A stretch of DNA of 64,000 nucleotides from Flavobacteriaceae bacterium PS02334. GTDB lineage: Bacteria; Bacteroidota; Bacteroidia; Flavobacteriales; Flavobacteriaceae. The stretch is taken from positions 186,001 to 250,000 of the forward strand of contig JASCOH010000002.1 in NCBI GenBank assembly GCA_029959295.1, written 5' to 3'. The stretch's first letter is position 1. Each line of letters opens with the position of its first letter. The position numbers were made by a program, and so were the translations under genes. Under the pieces are notes generated by a model. That model had not been told where the DNA came from and made no database searches. It saw only the letters and a program-made list of their open reading frames with translations. Below are positions 44,381 to 51,912 of the stretch, piece after piece.

Positions 44381-45775
44381 TTATTTTTTATACTTTTCAA
44401 TTTCGTCCTGCACCAATTGGTCTTCCCAAACGGTCGGGAACAAAGTTTCAATCAGAATGTGGTTTTCAAAGCTCAAACGTAATCCGTTATTCAAATGGAA
44501 TTTTCCTTTTTCAATATCGTCAAGCATCAAATATAAACCTGCCATTCTATATTCAATTTGAAATTCTTCTGGAAAATATTCTGTCGCGCGAAGCAAATTG
44601 TGAATCGCCCCTTCAAATTCTCCTAAAAATTGCAAAGTGTCAATCCAAAATAACCAAGTGTTCAGTTCATAATCACCGAATTCAACTGCTTTTCTATACC
44701 CGATTTCTGCTTCTTCAAAAAAGCTCAAAGCTCTGTTAATCGTTGCATAACGTTTCCAGTACAATCTGTTTTCGTTGTCAATTCCGATGGCTTTATTTAC
44801 ATAAAACAAGGCTTTTTGGTAATTTTTCTGTCTTACGTAAAAATCAGTAATCGCAATCCAACCTTTATCCAAAAGCGGATCTTCATGAACCGTTTTATGA
44901 AAAAACTTCAAGGCTTGCGGTTTGTTTCCTAATTTCTCATAACATTTACCAATTCGAAGCAAGGCATACGAAGTCGGATCGTCTAATTCAATCGTCTGGT
45001 TGTAGCTTTCAATTGCTTCTTCATAACGTTTCAATTTCTCTAACGACTTGGCTTTTTCCATGAAAGCGCCCATAAATTCGTCGTCAATCATCGAAGCGTA
45101 ATCAAAAGCACGAAGCGCATTTTCATAATCTTCTAATCCATAATACAATCTTCCGGTCTGGTGCCAGGCGATTTCACTGTATGGATTTTTGTCAATATAT
45201 TTCTCCAAGAAAAGAATCGCTTCTTTATTTTGGTCTAAAAATTCAAAGCAATATACCACATTATAAAGTGCGGCTTGATCTTCCACATCTTCTTCAAGAC
45301 ATTTTATAAAATTCTCTTTTGCCAATTCTAAACTGTCCATAAAAAGATATTCCATCCCGATTAAATTATAGACATCGGCATAATCATCGGTTAATTCTAG
45401 GGCTTCCTTTAAAAGTTCGACCGCCTTTTCGTGATCATCTCTTTTGGAATAAATATTGGCTTTTTGGATAAAAATTTCTTCGTTTTGTGGTTCGATAGCA
45501 TAAAGTTCATTCAATAGCTTTTCGGCTATTTCAAGCTTGTCATCATAGACCAACATTTCTACTTGTACTAATTTTAAGCCTGTAGAACGAGGGTGTTGCT
45601 CAAGCGCTAATTTTAAGGCTTTCTTTGCCAGTGACGCCTTACCCATATCCAGGTAATGAAGAATGATTTCTTCAAATTCTTCCGAATCAAAGAAGAGAAC
45701 TTTATTGGTTTTCAACATAGATTCGAACTTGGACAAGGATAAATTGTAATCTTCTTCATCGTGACTCAAATGCAT
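44381..45775 (-). CDS. Tetratricopeptide repeat protein
   Basis: 464 residues of about eleven TPR-like helix pairs, with the usual small-residue and Tyr/Ala pattern, for example AQ-type ADVYNLIGMEYLFMDSLELA, ALYNVVYCFEFLDQNKEAIL and SYALLRIGKCYEKLGNKPQA. There is no signal peptide, so it is probably cytoplasmic and mediates protein interactions. It lies between the class III aminotransferase and aroE genes on the same strand. A TACCCTTG sequence about 60 bp upstream may be a weak -7 box. The partner is unknown. Confidence 0.85.
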   Translation of the reverse strand: MHLSHDEEDYNLSLSKFESMLKTNKVLFFDSEEFEEIILHYLDMGKASLAKKALKLALEQHPRSTGLKLVQVEMLVYDDKLEIAEKLLNELYAIEPQNEEIFIQKANIYSKRDDHEKAVELLKEALELTDDYADVYNLIGMEYLFMDSLELAKENFIKCLEEDVEDQAALYNVVYCFEFLDQNKEAILFLEKYIDKNPYSEIAWHQTGRLYYGLEDYENALRAFDYASMIDDEFMGAFMEKAKSLEKLKRYEEAIESYNQTIELDDPTSYALLRIGKCYEKLGNKPQALKFFHKTVHEDPLLDKGWIAITDFYVRQKNYQKALFYVNKAIGIDNENRLYWKRYATINRALSFFEEAEIGYRKAVEFGDYELNTWLFWIDTLQFLGEFEGAIHNLLRATEYFPEEFQIEYRMAGLYLMLDDIEKGKFHLNNGLRLSFENHILIETLFPTVWEDQLVQDEIEKYKK

Positions 45776-45908
45776 AGGCTGTGTTTTAAAATTATCCTTA
45801 ATAAAATTAGGGAACGTAATTGTTTTTGGGAGGCAAGGGTAAAATTGTTGTGAACAATTTAATTAACAGTTTCGTTTGTATTAAGTTAGCCAATTATAAT
45901 GAAAAATC

Positions 45909-47102
45909 CTATCTATTTAAGGAAGCTTTTACTTCATCCATAACTTCCAGCATAATCGCGCAACCTTCTCTGATTTCTTCTTCAGAAATGTTCAGCGGGG
46001 GTGTTATTCTTATCGCCTTTCCTTCGAATAATAACCAGAATAAAATCAGTCCTTTATCTTGGCATTTTAAAATTACTTGGTTCGTAATTTCGGCATCTTC
46101 AGTCATTGCGGCAAGCATCAATCCTCGTCCTCGTACTTCTTGTATCAAAGGATGTACCAAAAGCGAACGGAACAGTTTTTCTTTTTCTAAAGTCTGCGGC
46201 ATCAGGTCAGTTTCAGTGATTTCCTGCAAAGTTGCTAAACATGCTGCTGCTATGACAGGATGTCCGCCAAAAGTCGTGATATGCCCTAATTTCGGATTGT
46301 CGCTTAACAGATCCATCATTGCAGACGAAGCGGTAAAAGCTCCGACTGGCATGCCGCTTCCCATTCCTTTTCCTAATATAATTACGTCAGGAACGGCATC
46401 ATAGTTTTCAAAACCGAATAATTTTCCGGTTCTTCCAAAGCCAGGCTGAATTTCATCGACAATCATCAAGGCACCGACTTCTGTACATCTTTCTCTGACT
46501 TTTTTCAGGAAACCATTTTCAGGCTGGATAAATCCGGCACCACCTTGAATGCTTTCTAAAATAATTCCGGCTGTTTTGGTCGTAATTTTCTGTAAATCTT
46601 CCTCGTTATTAAACGTAATAAAATCTACATCTGGTATAAGCGGACGAAAAATACTTTTTCTTTCTTCAAAACCCATCACGCTCAACGAACCCATCGTGTT
46701 TCCGTGATACGCATTGTTGCAGGAAATCAATTGGCTTCTTCCGGTGACTCTTCGGGCTAATTTCAAAGCGCCTTCTGTGGCTTCCGTTCCTGAATTTACC
46801 AAATACGTTTTATCCAAAGGTTCTGGCAAAAGTGAAGCTAATAATTTACAAAATTCAACCGCCGGACTTTGCGCATATTCGCCATAAACCATGACATGCG
46901 AATATTTGTTCAACTGGCTTTTTATAGCATCATTGACCCTTTTATTTTGGTGTCCCAAAGTGCAAGCGGAAACTCCGGCTACAAAATCAAGGTATTTTTT
47001 GTTATTTGTGTCGTAAATATAAGAACCGATAGCGTGTGAAACTTCCATGCCGAGTGGGTAAGGAGAAGTTTGTGCTTGGTATTTATGGAAATCTTTAATC
47101 AT
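45909..47102 (-). CDS. Class III aminotransferase (PLP-dependent)
   Basis: 397 residues. A fold type I class III signature is seen: FVAGVSACTLGHQNKRV, NSGTEATEGALKLARRVTG, then VDEIQPGFGRTGKLFGFENY with the PLP-binding Asp, and the PLP lysine in IILGKGMGSGMPVGAF. The family includes acetylornithine, ornithine and 4-aminobutyrate aminotransferases; the exact substrate cannot be told from sequence. The start overlaps the end of the preceding small gene by 8 bp. It is in the conserved minus-strand block. Confidence 0.87.
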   Translation of the reverse strand: MIKDFHKYQAQTSPYPLGMEVSHAIGSYIYDTNNKKYLDFVAGVSACTLGHQNKRVNDAIKSQLNKYSHVMVYGEYAQSPAVEFCKLLASLLPEPLDKTYLVNSGTEATEGALKLARRVTGRSQLISCNNAYHGNTMGSLSVMGFEERKSIFRPLIPDVDFITFNNEEDLQKITTKTAGIILESIQGGAGFIQPENGFLKKVRERCTEVGALMIVDEIQPGFGRTGKLFGFENYDAVPDVIILGKGMGSGMPVGAFTASSAMMDLLSDNPKLGHITTFGGHPVIAAACLATLQEITETDLMPQTLEKEKLFRSLLVHPLIQEVRGRGLMLAAMTEDAEITNQVILKCQDKGLILFWLLFEGKAIRITPPLNISEEEIREGCAIMLEVMDEVKASLNR

Positions 47103-47652
47103 TTGTATTGGTAATCTTTATGGTATCAAATTCTTTTTCAAAAGGAATGAGGACTTGGTTTTTTAAGTCAATTCTATATTTTTTTGTAAAGTGATATTCT
47201 GTTTCTTCGCTTAAATTTTCTTTTGATAGAATTAATGAATCTTTTTTAATTTCATATTCTCCTTTAAAATAACAGCTCCATTCTATTTCTTTAATTTCTA
47301 TTTTAAAGGTTTTGTTTTTGTATAATTCTATGTGTTTATCACGATAGTCTTCTTTTTGTATAATTCCTTTGAGATATATGCTCTTTGAAAATACAGATTC
47401 AAATATGGTTAACGAACCTATATTTAGAGCAACCACAATTGTAAAAATAATTACAACATATTTATCAAATTTCTTTCTGTAAATATCAATTATGAAATAA
47501 ATTATTACAAACAATAAAAACAGAAAGGAAAATAAAATCCATGCTAAACCATCGGGCATTCCTGTGCAATAATCGCCAAAATGAATGTGTCTTTTGATTG
47601 TCAATAATCCAAGAAATACCAATATGCAATATTTTATTGTTTTGTAATTCAT
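47095..47652 (-). CDS. Hypothetical inner-membrane protein, overlapping the aminotransferase
   Basis: 185 residues. Three hydrophobic segments occur in the first 100 residues (CILVFLGLL, WILFSFLFLLFVIIYFIIDIY and YVVIIFTIVVALNIGSLTIF). The second half is soluble, Lys/Glu/Ile-rich, with FKIEIKEIEWSCYFKGEYEIKKD. No known domain is recognised. It starts 15 bp after the OstA-like stop and its last 8 bp overlap the aminotransferase start, so it is tightly packed and likely cotranscribed. High AT and lack of family look like a recent insert. Confidence 0.6.
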   Translation of the reverse strand: MNYKTIKYCILVFLGLLTIKRHIHFGDYCTGMPDGLAWILFSFLFLLFVIIYFIIDIYRKKFDKYVVIIFTIVVALNIGSLTIFESVFSKSIYLKGIIQKEDYRDKHIELYKNKTFKIEIKEIEWSCYFKGEYEIKKDSLILSKENLSEETEYHFTKKYRIDLKNQVLIPFEKEFDTIKITNTND

Positions 47653-47667
47653 ATTGACATATGTTTT

Positions 47668-49314
47668 CTACTGACCTTTAGGCTTCTTCTCAGGATTATT
47701 TTTATCATAATCCAAAGTCTCTTTTCGAACTTCCATCGGAACATTTTCTTTTGCCTTTTCAGCCTTTGTTCGTTTCAAAATCTTCTCATGAAGGTCTTTT
47801 TCGTCCTGTGGAAAAATATCATCTTTTGTCTTTATGATTTCATCGCCACGCCAAATAAATCCTCTAAGTTTCCGCGCATTTTCTGGAAAATCTTTTTCTG
47901 GATAACTTTCGCTTTCCGTATTTTTAAAAGCGGTTACGGTAGTGATTTTATTGTCTTCTAATTCCAAGTGAATCGAACTGCTGATGCCTTTGTCAATTGC
48001 GGTTAATTGCCCTTTATCATACGCATAATAAATCTTTTCAGTGTTTTTGACCAGATCGACTTCATACAATTTATTGTCTTTGAACTTTCCATATAAATTG
48101 ACGCCCTTGACCTGATTATAGCCTTTTCCGAGCGTATCTTTTGAGGCTATAAAAGCATCCGTTAAAACCTTAAGCGAATCTAATTTTTCAGTTTCCGTAT
48201 TCGAAATTAGGTGAATTATTTTTCCTGTCAATTGATTTTCGCCGTTCCAAACTACTGGTTTTCCTATCAATTGCGTCAATCCGTTTTTTTCGTTGGAATG
48301 CAAGGAATCACATTTTCCAGACATGTCAATTTTGTAAAAGCGAACATTGTTGAAAGCACGAATTATCCTGTTTTCAGGCTTTCCGGTAATCATCAATTTT
48401 TTTCCATGAACATATAAAGTGTCTTTTTCGATCAATGTTGCTGCCACGGCATGTTTTGTCATTACCAAAGAATCTTGATTTCGATATACTTCGGCATAAT
48501 GTCCGCGTGCGATTCCTTTATTGATAGAATCTGTTACTTTTACATTATTCGTTGCAGAAGCAAATTCTCGATTTCGGTCATAATATAAGCTGTCGCCTTC
48601 AATCAATCGGTTGTTATATTTTATATAGGAATTTTTTACGAAATGAGCAAAGTTTTTCTTGGTGTCATAAAATCCTTTTTCCGTATAAATAAAATTTTCC
48701 TTACTGGTAATCGTCGAAGGCCCAAATAAATAGGAGTGACCCGAATTTGAATAATAATCCAAATGGTTCGATTTAATCACATATTTCGGATTCGTAATGG
48801 TAACCGCAGTCAAAAACTGAAACTTTTTATCATTCAAAAAATACCGCCCAGATTTACTCTTTAGCGTATTTTCTTGGTCTTTAATTGTTCCGTAAGTTGT
48901 GTAATAAGCTTGCTGAATTCTTCTGTCAAAGTTAATCGTGTCGGTTGTCAAAGTCATCTTCGGATCGCGCATCACGACATTTCCTGTAGCAAAGGCAAAC
49001 TTCGTATTTCCTCTATATTCGGCATATTTACTGTCCATAAAAACAGTATCGCCTTGGTTCATTTTTACGTCTCCGAAAGCTTTTACGTAGTTTTCTTTAT
49101 TAAAAAGATAAGCTACATTGCAAGCCATTCGAACGCCGTCGTGAATCAATCGCACATTTCCGCGATAAACTACAGCACCCGGAACTTCGGTTTGCTGAAT
49201 ATCAACCATATCAGAATTTTCAACTACGATTTTTTTAGGAGGTGCCTGCGCCAAAAGGGTATTGAAACTCAATAAGATAAAAAGGCCTGCAAGAAATAAA
49301 AAGTGCTTCTTCAA
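47668..49314 (-). CDS. OstA-like protein (LPS export-related periplasmic/outer-membrane)
   Basis: 548 residues. A signal peptide ends near LLAQAPPKK. The next 150 residues are the OstA/LptA-type beta-jellyroll: VVYRGNVRLIHDGVRMACNVAYLF, AFGDVKMNQGDTVFMDSKYAEYRGN and FATGNVVMRDPKMTLTTDTINFD. This is the OstA-like family involved in carrying lipopolysaccharide across the periplasm. The C-terminus is highly charged and rich in Lys/Glu (KKPKGQ). It is separated from purA by a terminator and an intergenic repeat. A minus-strand TAAATTTG (complement of 49332-49339) lies 18 bp upstream. Confidence 0.82.
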   Translation of the reverse strand: MKKHFLFLAGLFILLSFNTLLAQAPPKKIVVENSDMVDIQQTEVPGAVVYRGNVRLIHDGVRMACNVAYLFNKENYVKAFGDVKMNQGDTVFMDSKYAEYRGNTKFAFATGNVVMRDPKMTLTTDTINFDRRIQQAYYTTYGTIKDQENTLKSKSGRYFLNDKKFQFLTAVTITNPKYVIKSNHLDYYSNSGHSYLFGPSTITSKENFIYTEKGFYDTKKNFAHFVKNSYIKYNNRLIEGDSLYYDRNREFASATNNVKVTDSINKGIARGHYAEVYRNQDSLVMTKHAVAATLIEKDTLYVHGKKLMITGKPENRIIRAFNNVRFYKIDMSGKCDSLHSNEKNGLTQLIGKPVVWNGENQLTGKIIHLISNTETEKLDSLKVLTDAFIASKDTLGKGYNQVKGVNLYGKFKDNKLYEVDLVKNTEKIYYAYDKGQLTAIDKGISSSIHLELEDNKITTVTAFKNTESESYPEKDFPENARKLRGFIWRGDEIIKTKDDIFPQDEKDLHEKILKRTKAEKAKENVPMEVRKETLDYDKNNPEKKPKGQ

Positions 49315-49392
49315 TGGATATTATTTTGGGTCAAATTTAAGTAAAATCTCCAAATTTGATTTTTAATTAAGAATTATTTGTGTAAACTCTTT

Positions 49393-49499
49393 ACCGCAGA
49401 TTCGCAGATTAAAAAATTGTACAAATTTCAACACAGATTTCTCAGATTAAAAGTATTTCAAAGAGAGAGAATCCGTGAAAATCTGTGAAATCTGTGTTT
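49393..49499. repeat. Intergenic ACAGATT inverted repeat
   Basis: Repeated words GCAGATT (49396-49410 region), AACACAGATTTCTCAGATT (49430-49448) and, in inverted form, AATCTGTGAAATCTGTGTT (49479-49497). The second and third form a nearly perfect hairpin. They lie just beyond the purA terminator. Similar ACAGATTTCACAGATT repeats are common in Bacteroidota genomes as far as I recall. Confidence 0.8.
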
Positions 49500-49500
49500 A

Positions 49501-49531
49501 AAAAAACGCCTTGATTTTGTCAAGGCGTTTC
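49501..49531 (-). terminator. Terminator of purA
   Basis: Perfect stem AAACGCCTTGA (49505-49515) / TCAAGGCGTTT (49521-49531), 3 bp past the stop at 49535, with a T run on the minus strand. Confidence 0.9.
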
Positions 49532-49534
49532 CAA

Positions 49535-50806
49535 TTATTTATTAATAGTCTGAGTCCTATCTGGACCAACTGAAATCACCTTGATCGGAACTTCAACAAA
49601 CTTTTCGATAAATTCCACATATTCTTTTAGTTCTGAAGGAAGCTCGTCATACGAAGTCATTCCTGTCAAATCTGCTTTCCAGCCTTTTTTCTCTACATAA
49701 ATTGGAGAAACATTTTCAGGCTCAATATTATACGGCAAATGGTCGATTTTTTCTCCTTTGTAATTGTATTCCGTACAAACTTTCAAAGTCTCGAAACCAG
49801 AAAGAACGTCGCCTTTCATCATATACAAAGCCGTAACGCCGTTTACTTGAATCGCATATTTCAAAGCAACCAAGTCCAACCAACCGCAACGTCTTGCACG
49901 ACCAGTCACAGAACCGAATTCGTTACCAACACTTGCCATTGTTTCGCCGTCTTTGTCAAAAAGTTCCGTAGGAAAAGGGCCGCTACCAACTCTTGTCGTA
50001 TAAGCTTTGAAAATTCCGAAAACTTCTTTCACTTTATTTGGAGCAATTCCCAAACCAGTACAAGCGCCTGCAGCTGTTGTGTTTGAAGAAGTCACAAAAG
50101 GATACGTTCCAAAATCAATATCAAGCAAAGAACCTTGCGCTCCTTCAGCCAAAATCGACTTTCCTTCTTTCATTGCTTTGTTCAAATATTCTTCACTGTC
50201 AATGAACTGCAACGTTTTTAAAACCTCGATAGCTTCAAAAAATTCTTGTTCCAATTCCTTCAAATCATATTCCAAATCAACGTTGTAAAACGCAATCATC
50301 GCTTCGTGCTTATCAGCCAAAGCTCTGTATCTGTCTTTGAAATCTTCCAATTCAATATCACCCACACGAAGACCGTTTCTTCCCGTTTTGTCCATATAAG
50401 TTGGCCCAATTCCTTTTAAAGTAGAACCAATTTTTGCCTTACCTTTTGAAGCTTCAGAAGCCGCATCTAAAAGTCTGTGCGTTGGCAAAATAAGGTGCGC
50501 TTTTCTAGAAATGATCAATCTTGACTGGATGTCGATATCAAATTTTGCCAGTCCTTCTAATTCTTTTTGGAAAACCACTGGGTCAATCACGACACCGTTT
50601 CCAATAATATTAATTGATTTCTTGTGAAAAATCCCAGAAGGAATCGTTCTCAAAACGTGTTTGATTCCGTCAAATTCTAGCGTATGTCCAGCATTTGGGC
50701 CGCCTTGAAAACGAGCAATAATATCGTACTTTGAAGTGAGAACGTCAACAATTTTTCCTTTGCCTTCGTCGCCCCACTGCAATCCGAGTAGTAAATCTAC
50801 GGTCAT
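49535..50806 (-). CDS. purA: Adenylosuccinate synthetase
   Basis: 423 residues. GTP-dependent ligase that joins IMP and aspartate in AMP synthesis. The P-loop-like GLQWGDEGKGKIVD opens the protein, followed by FQGGPNAGHTLEFDG, STLKGIGPTYMDK, TRVGSGPFPTELFD and SVTGRARRCGWLDLVALKYA. Length matches the bacterial family. It lies 22 bp after the fur stop and is likely in the same operon. Confidence 0.95.
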   Translation of the reverse strand: MTVDLLLGLQWGDEGKGKIVDVLTSKYDIIARFQGGPNAGHTLEFDGIKHVLRTIPSGIFHKKSINIIGNGVVIDPVVFQKELEGLAKFDIDIQSRLIISRKAHLILPTHRLLDAASEASKGKAKIGSTLKGIGPTYMDKTGRNGLRVGDIELEDFKDRYRALADKHEAMIAFYNVDLEYDLKELEQEFFEAIEVLKTLQFIDSEEYLNKAMKEGKSILAEGAQGSLLDIDFGTYPFVTSSNTTAAGACTGLGIAPNKVKEVFGIFKAYTTRVGSGPFPTELFDKDGETMASVGNEFGSVTGRARRCGWLDLVALKYAIQVNGVTALYMMKGDVLSGFETLKVCTEYNYKGEKIDHLPYNIEPENVSPIYVEKKGWKADLTGMTSYDELPSELKEYVEFIEKFVEVPIKVISVGPDRTQTINK

Positions 50807-50828
50807 TTTAGTTGTGTTTGTTGTTTAT

Positions 50829-51293
50829 TTATTCTTTAGGTGTAGTCTTTTTGTTTCCGTAAAGGTAAAGCGAATGGTTGTGAATTTCGATATCAAAAAT
50901 CTCCTCAATCGTCTTTTTGATGCTCTGGATTCGTGGATCGCAAAATTCGATAACTTCCCCAGAATCAGTCATGATAATGTGGTCGTGCTGTTTATCAAAA
51001 TACGATTTTTCATAATGTGCTTGGTTTTGCCCAAACTGGTGTTTTCGCACCAAAGCGCAGTCCAATAGCAATTCAATCGTGTTGTAAAGCGTGGCTCTAC
51101 TGACGCGATAATTCTTGTTTTTCATCTTGATATAAAGAGATTCTATGTCAAAATGCTCCTCATTATCATAAATTTCCTGAAGTATAGCATAGCGTTCAGG
51201 AGTTTTGCGATGTCCTTTGTTCTCAAGATATTTTGTAAAAACATTTTTTACAATCTCTTGATTCTTATTGTTATCTACAGAAATTAGTGTCAT
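50829..51293 (-). CDS. fur: Fur family metal-dependent regulator
   Basis: About 154 residues from [16 protein letters not shown]; the alternative Met, three residues earlier, lies within the -7 box. A winged-helix domain ([45 protein letters not shown]) is followed by the dimer domain with metal ligands HQFG...HYEK and [17 protein letters not shown]. The paired structural cysteines of Zn-Fur are missing: only one Cys occurs (FCDP) after the HDH motif. It may be an iron (Fur), zinc (Zur) or peroxide (PerR) sensor; sequence alone does not decide. The -7 box ends only 6 nt before the ATG, so the mRNA is probably leaderless. Confidence 0.85.
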   Translation of the reverse strand: MTLISVDNNKNQEIVKNVFTKYLENKGHRKTPERYAILQEIYDNEEHFDIESLYIKMKNKNYRVSRATLYNTIELLLDCALVRKHQFGQNQAHYEKSYFDKQHDHIIMTDSGEVIEFCDPRIQSIKKTIEEIFDIEIHNHSLYLYGNKKTTPKE

Positions 51294-51299
51294 ATCCTG

Positions 51300-51329
51300 C
51301 AAAGATAATTTATTTTATTCAAGTACCAA
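51300..51329 (-). promoter_or_regulatory. Promoter of fur
   Basis: On the minus strand, TTG (complement of 51327-51329), 19 bp, then TATCTTTG (complement of 51300-51307): a consensus Bacteroidota promoter. The ATG at 51293 starts 6 nt after the box. Confidence 0.7.
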
Positions 51330-51488
51330 GTTTCTCGTTTATTGAATTTTGTAGGTTTAACAAAACTATTAATGATTAGGTTATTATGGGAGGAAAATGT
51401 TTATATTTTCTTCTGGAATTCTAATGATGGAATAAAAAAGAAGAATATTTATTTCAAAATCATAATATGAGCATACACTTATAATTTT

Positions 51489-51902
51489 TTATCTAATTAT
51501 TTTTCTATTATAATTTCCCCAGTTTTGACTTATTTCATAATTTTCAAGTTCGGATTCAGGATACTCAAATCCATTGAAATTAAATATTTCTATTGATTCA
51601 ATAATTCCATCCTCAATACGAATTGTTGCACTTGCTTCTATATTCAAATCTTTATTTTCAATTATAATTCCATTCAGTATAGTTAACCTATTTTCATTTG
51701 CGAAATCATCATTTGTAAAATTCAAATATGCTCTATATTTATAAATTTCTTCATTGCTTTCAAACGTTATAAATACTCCAAATCCACTATATTCAATTTC
51801 TGAAATTGTTAAATGATTAATTTGCGTTTTAAAAAATTCAGCATCTTGTTCTCCATCGAAAAATAAATCTAAAATATCAAGTACTAATGTTGATTTTATC
51901 AT
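51489..51902 (-). CDS. Hypothetical small protein between spoT and fur
   Basis: 137 residues, acidic (many Asp/Glu), without signal peptide or membrane helix. Its pattern of strands and turns (LTISEIEYSGFGVFITFESNEEIYK, then ATIRIEDGIIESIEIFNFNGF) suggests a small globular alpha/beta fold. The start is 10 bp after the spoT stop, so it is probably cotranscribed with it. No family is recognised. Small acidic proteins of this kind include immunity proteins to contact toxins, but nothing here proves that. Confidence 0.6.
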   Translation of the reverse strand: MIKSTLVLDILDLFFDGEQDAEFFKTQINHLTISEIEYSGFGVFITFESNEEIYKYRAYLNFTNDDFANENRLTILNGIIIENKDLNIEASATIRIEDGIIESIEIFNFNGFEYPESELENYEISQNWGNYNRKIIR

Positions 51903-51912
51903 CTGCTATTCA

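Noticed and set aside
45820-46404. A 194-residue frame on the plus strand opposite the aminotransferase
   Set aside because: The opposite strand carries a complete class III aminotransferase; this frame has no motif or promoter.
48874-49275. A 133-residue plus-strand frame inside the OstA-like gene
   Set aside because: The OstA-like frame has signal peptide and domain; the opposite frame has none.
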